Source: Siderastrea siderea (taxonomy: Eukaryota; Cnidaria; Anthozoa; Scleractinia; Rhizangiidae). From it: a stretch of 64,000 nucleotides of DNA. Shown here in pieces: positions 55,851-64,000 of this stretch (position 1 is the stretch's first letter; each line of letters opens with the position of its first letter). The notes under the pieces are model-generated. The model had not been told where the DNA came from. It made no database searches and was given only the letters and a program-made list of their open reading frames with translations. The position numbers and the translations under genes are program-made. The stretch is from NCBI GenBank assembly GCA_964030785.1, contig OZ034971.1:46393504-46457503 (forward strand), in the 5' to 3' direction.

Positions 55851-57429
55851 ATTCCACACTAAAAAATAGAAAAATTGAGATTCTGAAAAAAAATGCCCTC
55901 AAAATAATTATTGTTGTTATGGTAACGTCAAACTTTGTGAACAAAGACATGGCATATACCGTCCAAAGTCGGTGCAAAGAGACCCCCTGCCAGTCTAGAA
56001 CACTTTGTGGCAGTGTTAAGGATTCATGAGTCAAGTCAAGACGAATGGCTTTGCTTGCCAATACTTTTTTTGTCATTGAAATGCCCAGTATGACAGCAAC
56101 AGGCCAGGCTAAGTCCAGGCCGAATTAAATGATAATATCATGCATTCTGTTACCTTTTGCCGGTGTCATTTAAAAATAAAGCTCTTTTTCTCAGAACTGT
56201 ACCAAACGCATCGGATATCACGAAAATATTACTGTAAAAATTCAGCCAGCCAATTTTGGGCGATTTTCGCGGATTCTTAACCCTGGGTCGCAGACCTCCA
56301 ATATTACATCAAGTACTGACCTGACACTCCTTCGAAGGTCCCCGGCATAACGAACGATATTCTTCAGCCCGGCCAAAGTTACAGTAAAATGTATTGAACA
56401 GAACCCCTGTGTAACTAACCCTAGTGCTTATACCTTACACAAGAAGCCGTCAAAAGTGAAAAAGTTTATAGAACTAATAAGAGACTTAAGGACAAAGCCA
56501 CGTAGACTCACTTTGAAAGCACATAATGAGCTGTTGACAGCAACATACAGGATTTTGCAATCGCATACGATGGAATTTAAGAAATCCCACCTGTTTATCT
56601 GTTATGTTTTCAATTCCAGTCGCGCGATGAAATTTGTTCGTTACGTCGGGGTAGATTTTTAGCCTGCGTGCACACGTCTCCTATTTCCTTGCTCCCCGCG
56701 GAAAAGGGACCGTCTGCAAGCGGGCTATAGATTTTTAGCTTGGGCTTTTGGTTTGTGTTCGTTATATCGAGAGGATTTCGTTATTCCAGTGCCCAAGTAC
56801 CAATACAGAACTTAGCTATGCAGTTGTATGCGCAGGCAGACAAACATTACAAAGGTTACATGCATTTGATCATTTTAAAATTTAAACCCAGATACATTGC
56901 ACAATTGACTCGAATGCTGTTTAATTTGAGACAAACTAATTATTAACCAACCCTGATATAATGAAGCTTTTTGGTTGATTTTCCACAAATTCATTATATC
57001 GGGGTTTTGTTAATAACGAACTCCCGACATAACGAACTCATTTTCCCAGACCCTGCACTTCGTTAAATCGAGGTTCCACTGAATGAACGAGCGGATCCGT
57101 TCGGATAGTTCGCAGTTGTTTTTTAGATGTTACTTCTATTTTGTCTCTGCTGTCTTTGTTGTTCAGTGTATATCAGTGTTATCAGGAGCAGGATTTGGTT
57201 GCATGATAGAGAGCGTCACCATTAAATAGGTAGCAGGGAGCTCAAAATTAAAGAATAACGGGGAGACCACGAAAACGTAGTCCGGCATTTGAAAAGAAAT
57301 ATGCTATCATAAGTCTGGGAAATCTTTTTTTTTTTCGTAATAACAGAATGAATGTAGAAGAATACTTACATAATTAAAGAGAAACAGACGTTGGGCTAGT
57401 GTTTGCGTGTATATAAGTTGTTTGAGTTT
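55851..57429. other. non-coding, with a Tigger/pogo-like terminus
   Basis: No gene. ATAACGAACTCCCGACATAA and TCGTTAAATCGAGGTTCCACTG (to 57082) resemble the end of a Tc1/mariner-pogo (Tigger) element. A matching opposite end could be CAGCGGAACCTCCATCACGG at 52924, but the pair is 4 kb apart and unproven. Confidence 0.45.
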
Positions 57430-59250
57430 ATTTACCACCATTTTCACTACTACGCGACTTTTCTTTTCAAAACACTTCTGAGCACTTTGCAATACGCTTC
57501 CGTCAATCATACCTTATATGGGAAGTGTGTGATGTTACCGCAATTGAATTGAGCTCGAAGGAATAAGGATGGCGCCAAATTATCCCGTAAATTTGCGCTG
57601 GCGAGTCATATATTGACTAGTAAGAGGCTTTAGAGTCGTTGATGTTGCAAGAATACTTCACGTTTGGTAGATATTTGTAAAGAAATTTCGACATTTCTTC
57701 AGAATTAAATACCCGCTCGGTGGATTATCCTATGCGGCGGTGGTAAGCGTGCGTTTAAACTCGCGAATAAGCTAAACCTAAGTGTGAAGTAATAATTCTA
57801 GCTTTTCTGACCTGAAAATAGCACACGACATGTTATTCACCACGAGTATGAATCTGGCAAAATCCCGAAGTGTACGAGGACGAAATTCAGGAGTGGTAGA
57901 GTATGCAACGGGAAAACGAATTATGATCGGCGTGCGATCAACCGATTCAAGAAGAAAGGTACGTATGACTAGCTGCATTTTTTTGGAAGGAACACTGCTA
58001 ATTCTAATCACCTATCACCTCCGGAATGAATTGAAAAAACAAAATAAAGCATAAGCTTGTAATGCGCTTGTAACGTTTGTTGTTCTACGTTTCGAGAATG
58101 TAAACATACAACGCTGTGACATGACAGGGAAATTGTTATTTCTACAAGCGGGAACGGGGAATCGAGGAAAATATTTAGGCTTACTTTCAAGTTTACTTCT
58201 TCGTTATAACTCAAGACGATTGCCCAAGAACGTGATGAGGGAAACAGGACGATGTATTGTCGTAGGATCGCTGAATTTCACCGAGAACAGTTGCTATTTA
58301 TAGATGAATCTGACAAGTTCTGATTCATCTATAAAGAGCAACTGTTCTAGGTGAAATTTAGCGATGACCCACGACGATACATCGCCCTATTTCGCTTATC
58401 ACGTTCTTTGGTAATCACAGTGAGCTATAACGAAGAAGTTAACATGAGACTGTGCTAAAATATTTTCCTTGATATTTCCCCGTTCCCGCTTTATAATTTT
58501 ATAAATGACGATTTTTCAGATTTTTCTTGCTAGCATGTCACAGCGTTAGCATTCACGTAGAACAATAAACGTTAGAAAGCGCTTATGCTTTGTTTTTCAT
58601 TCCATCCCTCGGGTGATCCATTCCTTGGGTGATAGGTGACTAGAATTGGCATCGTTTCTTGCAAAAACAATCCAACAAGTCCTACGTACGTTTCTTCAGC
58701 TTTCTTCCTGTCAAACCCATTTTCTTCACGAATCGGTTGATCGCACGCCGATCATGATTCGTTTTCCCGTTGCATACTCTATCCACTCCTGAATTTCGTC
58801 CTCGTACACTTCGGGATATTGCCAGATTTATACTCGTGGTGAATAACATGTCGTATGCTAATTTCAGGTCAGAAAAGCTAGAATTTTTACTTCACACTTC
58901 GGTTTAGCTTATTCACGAGATTAAACGCAAGCTTACCATCTACCGCATAGAATAATCTACCGAGCGGGTATTTAATTCTGAAGAAATGTCGAAATTTCTT
59001 TACAAATATCTGCCAAACGTGAAGTATTCTTGCAACATCAACGACTCTAAAGCCTCTTACTAGTCAATATATGACTCCGCAGCGCAAATTTACGGGATAA
59101 TTTGGCGCTACCTTTATTCCTTCGAGCTCAATTCAATTGCGGTAACATCATACACTTTCCATATAAGGTATGATTGACGGAAGCGTATTGCAAAGTGCTC
59201 AGAAGTGTTTTGAAAAGTTAAGTCGCGTAGTAGTGAAATGGTGGTAAAAA
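57430..59250. repeat. 1.8 kb near-perfect palindrome
   Basis: Arms 57430-58310 and 58322-59250 are reverse complements with scattered mismatches and small indels; the loop is only 11 bp (58311-58321, TGACAAGTTCT). Inner stem TTTATAGATGAATC pairs with GATTCATCTATAAAG. Outer ends are TTTACCACCATTTTCAC and GTGAAATGGTGGTAAA. No coding frame is shared by the arms. It may be a giant foldback element or a segmental inverted duplication. Confidence 0.9.
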
Positions 59251-60437
59251 CTTGTGATTGACAAAACTTTACTTTCGTGTCAGAAATCATGCCAACATCA
59301 CACCTGTGTAAACATTCTACTAATTGAATTATGAACATCAAATTTAAATAGCTTTCGTGTCAGGAAAACCTCACGAATATGATCGTTCTAAAAGGCTAAG
59401 CGAGAGAAAACACAAAACATTTTTGCAGCTTAATGACAAGGATTTCAAAAATCTTTCTGGTGATCATCAAAAAACAAACATCATTTGGGAAGTTCAGAAT
59501 AACGAGTAAATCGGCACATTAATGTCATAACCACGAATACATTCAACTGTGGGAACTACGAAACTAACTGCGGTCATGAAATACAGAAACCAAGAAAACT
59601 TCAATAACGGTCGACTCTGGAGAGCTCAATAACGGGAAAGAGTCAGGACTCTTCTGGCAGTGATGCATGGAATATTTTTAAAATTTATTAAATACGCACG
59701 TACGGGGAAAATCTTGACTGGCCGATAATTCCGAGCAACATACACTATATATCAGCTCAAAGTAAACCACATAAAACTCAAACTAAATTCTGTCAATAAA
59801 GTCCTTGAACTCTGTAAGGTGTGGATGATTTTTTTGGTAGTTTATGACTTAAACCCGTACCCGTACACAATCGCCTTTCGTGGACTTCATTAATTATGAC
59901 CAATTATCTCCCCCAGACAACTTATGCATTAAGAAATGTTTCCACTTGTAGATCAGAAACATCAACACACAAAGACTTCTTTGCCATCTTTTCGACAGCA
60001 ACTAAACTTAACAACCAATTTCTTTCCTCGTCCAGCTGTTCCTAACCCACTGGCGAACGCCAACCTAAACTGAAGACCAGCGAGTCCTAACATGCCCCTG
60101 AGTAAACGTTTCCTTCCGATTCCTTCCTGCGTTGTCTTTGCAAATCAAAATCTACTATATTTTCGAGGATCCAAACACTCCGATTAATTCTTCACCCATA
60201 GAGACTGCGCAAAACTTGGTTAAAAGCCCCTCAAAACTTGTCTATTACACCTCGAAGGATTCTACTTTGAATGGCTTTGTGGGCTTGTTGCCAAAAAGTT
60301 AACACACTAACACGACTGTTTACGCCAGGACAGCCCCAATAGTTCTCAGTTGCTATAGCAACTGCGAACTAAAAAGCGTAACATTCGTTACATTGATTCT
60401 AGTAAATTAAAGCCATTTTACTTCGGTTAGATCCCCG
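59251..60437. other. stretch without gene
   Basis: Nothing recognised except ordinary AT-rich DNA. No exon-like frame. Confidence 0.5.
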
Positions 60438-60853
60438 GGGGGGGGGGGGGGGGCTCCGCCTGCAGGCTCAAACCCTTACCCTTAAATACAGTAATTTTTA
60501 CCAAAATGGCACCCCTTTCATATACCTAGAGCAAAATTGCCCCCCTTTCTTATATCTCCAGGATAAGCCAAGATAATAGAATTCTCTATGATCGCCATAT
60601 TTTTCCCGGAATTTCAGTCCTTCTGGCTCAGAGCTTTTGTCTTTCCCGTTGTTATTTCTACCAAACTTTAGCACCTTTTTAGACACTTAGCTTTAGCCGC
60701 CATCTCTTTCCCTTTGCCGCGGATTTTGACTATTTCAAATACTAAAATGACGATTTTCCCTACCCTTTAGTATATTGCGAGCTTGAAAAAGGCACCCCTT
60801 CTTTTGGGCAGAGCCTCCCCGTATAGCCCACTATAGGGAGTACCCATCCCGGA
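60438..60853. mobile_element. dispersed element with poly-G border
   Basis: The left border is a poly-G run ending GGGGGGCTCCGCC, and the right border is GGCAGAGCCTCCCCGTATAG, then CCACTATAGGGAGTACCC, imperfectly complementary to it. The inside frame on minus (KKVLKFGRNNNGKDKSSEPE, KKGGQFCSRYMKGVPFW) is typical of translations of this cnidarian repeat and is not a gene. Confidence 0.6.
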
Positions 60854-61116
60854 ATTAGATCTTACAATTTTTTGATAGGACTGTTAAGGTGAATGCAAAA
60901 AGTGAATAACTAGGTTTTTAATGCCATCGTTATTAGCGATATAGTTTTTAGATATTATAATTATAATTATTTGTATTATTAAATTATATAATCATTATTA
61001 TTATTATTAGATTTTAGATATTATAAATTTTTAATTTTTAATTTTGTAAATTTGTATCATAGAATGTAGAATACGTAATTCAGCTCTATGAGCTGCAAAG
61101 TATTTTAATAAAGCAC

Positions 61117-61174
<58 letters not shown>
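61117..61174. repeat. CTAT microsatellite
   Basis: About 14 uninterrupted copies of CTAT; a short TTAATTAATTAATTAAT run follows at 61208-61232. Confidence 0.95.
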
Positions 61175-61175
<1 letters not shown>

Positions 61176-61243
61176 AGAGCCCTAGTTCATGTGTGCTCTA
61201 TAAATAATAATTAATTAATTAATTAATTAATAATGTTAAAATC

Positions 61244-61674
61244 TTAAAACTGACCTTCCATTTCCCTAAGGGCCTTTCTGCACATCAAGTAGTTTTCTTT
61301 TGTTATGGTTGCCTTCATTCTGACAGTCTCCAGGTTCAGTTTCCTCTTAAGTCCACCGGTCACAAGATACGACTCAGCAACTTTGTCAAGCACGCCAGAA
61401 CAACAGTCACTCCAAAGACGTTCAAGACTTTCCAGGTTAGGACACTGAACTATCACTTCCAGACAGCCTATGCCCAGAGACTCTACGCTTACGTTGTAGG
61501 ACTTTATTATAAACTTAAGGAGAGATTCCACTCCTTTAGTTGTGGACAGGTCATGGTGTCTTTTATACCTTTGTATCTGATCTTTTAGGTCTTTATTGAT
61601 AATTTCTTGCTGTTCCTCTGTTAGATCTGGAGTGATGATTTTAAGTGGTAGCAATCCTTGCCTTAAAAAAGCAC
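61244..61674 (-). CDS. TRADD-N-like domain exon
   Basis: Acceptor CTTGATTATTTTAG, phase 1 in. It encodes AFLRQGLLPLKIITPDLTEE, then DLKDQIQRYKRHHDLSTTKG, GCLEVIVQCPNLESLERLWS, GVLDKVAESYLVTGGLKRKL and ITKENYLMCRKALREME. The helix - beta (CLEVIVQCPNLESLE) - helix - beta pattern matches the TRADD-N-like domain found in cnidarian multidomain and NLR-type proteins, thought to act as an adaptor module. A donor GAAG|GTCAGT at about 61252 would preserve phase 1; otherwise the frame ends at the TAA at 61244. Its dead paralogue is at 20660-21718. Confidence 0.7.
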
Positions 61675-61800
61675 CTAAAATAATCAAGAAAAAATTATAA
61701 AATGTGCATGTAATTACAGTGTAATTACATGTAAAAACGTACAATCTGCACGTCAAACTGAGAACAAACCGGGGAGGCCGTGTTTACTTACTGTTACGTT

Positions 61801-62094
61801 AGAGCGGTTTTCAATTGAGTGTCGAAAGTAATTCGTGTTTTGCTTTGGTTTTGCTTTACTTCGCTCTGTGATTGGTTAAAAAATCTCGCGCCACTTTCTC
61901 GACCAATCAGGAGTAAAACTCAAACCAATCAGTCGCGACTTGCTCGCGCTCGCACGTTTTTTCCCGCGCTTGACGCCAGTAACATGTACTTGCTTCGAGC
62001 TCTGATTGGTTCATTGGGTAATTTGTGTCTGTTGTGATTGGCTGGGGTAATTACTTTGGTTTTGGTTTTACGACACTCATTTGAAAAGCGCTCT
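61801..62094. mobile_element. 294 bp MITE carrying CCAAT boxes
   Basis: TIRs AGAGCGGTTTTCAATTGAGT and ACTCATTTGAAAAGCGCTCT continue into GTCGAAAG and TTTTACGAC. Inside are five CCAAT/ATTGG boxes (TGATTGGTT, GACCAATCAG, AACCAATCAG, TGATTGGTT, TGATTGGCT). Inserted in the intron between the two TRADD-N-like exons. TTA (left) and TAA (right) flank it; no clear longer target duplication. Confidence 0.75.
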
Positions 62095-63059
62095 AAAAAG
62101 CTATTATTCAAGAAAATCGTTCGCATTGCTGAATTTTGTTTTTCTCACTTCAATAATTATAATTTCTGAATTACAGTAAACAACCACATTTGCAAAAATG
62201 CAACCACGTTGGCTAAAGGAATGATATATGTACCATGGAGGGGAAAATTTAGCATTTTTTGGTGTTTCGTCAGGGTGCCAAAACATAAGATGGTAACCTC
62301 AGATAACTACAATTTGCAAAACACTGAAGAAGAATCCGCCCGAGGTTACAAGAATGCACTGCTCAATGGCCTTGATTTGAATGGTCACACTTAAGGATTT
62401 CTTTCAGAGATTCAAACGTTAGAACCACCTTGTACAACATAGCAAACGGGACCACAGGAAAGAGTCTTGTCTGAGGACAGCGAACTGTACATGTAGACAG
62501 ATGCAGGGGATAAACCTGACAAGCCTTCAACCATTGATATCGAGGTTTCATATACAAGTCTGAGACCTTTCACATTCACACCTGATCCCATCTGACTACT
62601 TTAAGCCCTGGCCAAATGGGGACACAAGTGAAGGTAATGTAGATTGGTGGCCTCTGAAATGGACTTGCAAGTGGAAGCATTAGGTTGCAAAAATGCCATT
62701 TCAGTGCAACTTGGCATGCACACTTACATATATCACAGAGACCAATTGTTAAACCAACTTGAATCTACATGAAATAGGTGACCAAACACAACTTGCATGC
62801 AAATCTGAGCTTGATCAAAGTGAACACAAGCCATCCAAGTACGGTGCTTATCCAAAGAAGTGGCCAAGAGGTCTGTCTCTACTTACAACCCTTTTCCTTA
62901 AAAAAATCTCTTTCGGTCAACAATCTGTACATAACAACACGTTTTAACTAACAGAATAAACAGTTAAGCTTGACATGGGGATCTCCTGGTCAGTCAAAAT
63001 CCTAAAATTGTATGTTTCATGCTTCAGTTACAAATCACATGTAAATCAGACAGCTGTAC
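62095..63059. other. intron, no exon recognised
   Basis: The remainder of the intron between 63060 and 61674. Short ORFs on both strands are unsupported. Confidence 0.5.
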
Positions 63060-63233
63060 CTTGGTCCGAAGTGGATTCGTACACTGCAGCTTCTTTGTTT
63101 GTTCTTTGTTTGTTCCTCTGTTCACAGAGCTGAGGTTGTTTGCTTAACTGTGGCTGGTAAACTGCCTCTGATAATTCTTCATCAAGTTCTTGGTCAAGTT
63201 CTTCTGGAATTGCAATCCCACGACTGAAAGGTT
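63060..63233 (-). CDS. acidic linker exon upstream of TRADD-N-like exon
   Basis: Acceptor with a long T-tract ending CAG, donor GACCAAG|GTACAG, 174 nt, phase 1 in and out. It encodes PFSRGIAIPEELDQELDEEL, then SEAVYQPQLSKQPQLCEQ and ESTSDQ. The phase joins exactly to 61674 (Gly across the junction). Acidic and Gln-rich, predicted disordered. Confidence 0.6.
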
Positions 63234-63413
63234 CTGAAAAAAAAAAAACAATGATCATTATAACACAAGTAAATCACCAAAACAAGAAGAGCAGCCCCTA
63301 CAAGAGAACCTGCGACAGAGTTTAAGTCCACAGCAGTTTTACTATACATGTATGTAAAGAGATTAAAAATCGAAAAGTGAAAAAGGTCACACTGGCTGTT
63401 AAAAACTATAAAA

Positions 63414-63447
63414 GGATGTTTCGGTCGCTGCTGCAACCTTCTTCAGC
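63414..63447 (-). ncRNA. hammerhead-ribozyme-like core in Penelope 3' region
   Basis: On minus: CTGAAGA (fits CUGANGA), then GGTTGC-AGCA-GCGACC forming a 6 bp stem II (with one G-U), then GAAAC and ATC. All invariant core bases of the hammerhead fold are present. Stem III would be minimal, as described for hammerheads of Penelope-like elements, which cleave best as dimers. Confidence 0.55.
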
Positions 63448-64000
63448 TAAAAAATTTAAATTGTTCACGGCGTCCCTGGTGTTTTATGGATAAAAATAAA
63501 AAACATACAATAAATTAAAAACATATTATAAATGTGATAATGAAGTTTCAAATTCTTACGGGAGTTGAAACACTAGCGTAACAATTGTAAATACGTTCCT
63601 AGAAATTCTTAATGTTATCGTATACGTTTGGGAATGATGTGTGTTCATTGATTGAGTTTGCATCCCGGACGGAGTACTAAACTTCAAGAAAAAGTCTTGG
63701 TCTCCATTTAGTCCATCTGTCTATAATGTCGACATGTTCCAGATAAATTTTGTGTTGGTGAAGCATATGATGTTGGGCCAATAGTGAATTTTTATCCAAT
63801 GCTGCTATGGCTTTGGCATGTTCTTTGACGCGTGTTTTCAGCGCGCCTGAAGTCTATCCAGTGTAAACACTAGGGCACTCTTTGCGTTTGATCTTATAAA
63901 TAACTCCTTTGGAAGGCTTGTCACTAATTTTGTTCTTAGGTTTCTTCAGAATGTTGGAGATGGTACGAATAGGTTTATGCGAGACTTTGATGTTGAAGCT
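63440..64000 (-). mobile_element. Penelope-like element, 3' end with GIY-YIG (runs off the window)
   Basis: From the window edge, the minus strand reads KVSHKPIRTISNILKKPKNK, GVIYKIKRKECPSVYTG, a stop in the GIY-YIG, then SGALKTRVKEHAKAIAALDK, LLAQHHMLHQHKIYLEHVDI and DRWTKWRPRLF. This is a GIY-YIG nuclease in the same order as other Penelope-like elements, from a third lineage with different wording from the one at 55.2 kb. A TAG in place of the conserved Glu codon (YTG-stop-T instead of YxGET) inactivates it. The RT is outside the window. Confidence 0.8.

Noticed and set aside
52924..57082. One Tigger/pogo element spanning both CAGYGGAACCTC ends
   Set aside because: The ends share only about 12 bp, the TA duplication is not present at the right end, and unrelated elements fill the interior.

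Overview
This is a repeat-saturated eukaryotic window, AT-rich and with spliced genes. The mix of Penelope-like retroelements, a Tx1/L1-type LINE, PIF/Harbinger DNA transposons, many TTAA-flanked MITEs and innate-immunity-type domains (OTU peptidase, a COR-like module, a TRADD-N-like module) best fits an anthozoan cnidarian, probably a stony coral. That assignment is inference from content; no rRNA, mitochondrial or other species-defining gene is present. There is no prokaryotic operon structure.

Layout. 1.3-4.8 kb: a composite inverted repeat made of two opposed Penelope-type RT fragments bordered by hairpin-forming ~83 bp tandem units. 5.9-8.2 kb: small dispersed elements, a tRNA-like SINE, and an 880 bp terminal-inverted-repeat (TIR) element packed with ATCGAT motifs. 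10.1-14.2 kb (+): a decayed gene with an acidic N-terminus, Cys-rich segment, SAP-like motif and NHL-like beta-propeller, broken by stops, homopolymer frameshifts and a triplicated exon start. 14.4-16.9 kb (-): an L1/Tx1-like LINE keeping its 5' end, ORF1 and endonuclease but lacking RT. 17.0-19.9 kb: three TTAA-flanked MITEs. 20.6-21.7 kb (-): a broken TRADD-N-like exon split by a 671 bp MITE. 22.2-27.2 kb: three tandem Harbinger-family elements, the first with a DDE transposase (+) and an accessory gene (-).

30.5-38.1 kb (-): the best preserved host-like gene. Two exons form a complete OTU cysteine-peptidase core, preceded by four tandemly duplicated phase-1 linker exons and followed by a short phase-1 exon. 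40.3-43.1 kb and 45.0-46.7 kb: large TIR elements. 47.9-50.2 kb (-): three consecutive exons of a COR/Roco-like gene. 53.3-55.9 kb: two Penelope fragments, one with a GIY-YIG endonuclease. 57.4-59.3 kb: a near-perfect 1.8 kb palindrome. 61.2-63.2 kb (-): two exons carrying a TRADD-N-like domain, whose intron holds a CCAAT-rich MITE. 63.4-64.0 kb (-): the 3' end of another Penelope element with a hammerhead-ribozyme-like motif.

The host-like pieces (TRADD-N-like, COR-like, OTU, broken TRADD-N-like copy) all lie on the minus strand and are joined mostly by phase-1 introns, which suggests a modular, exon-shuffled family related to immune signalling. Whether they are one, two or several genes cannot be decided from the sequence alone. 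Exon models were made by hand from splice signals and phase and have not been tested against transcripts.
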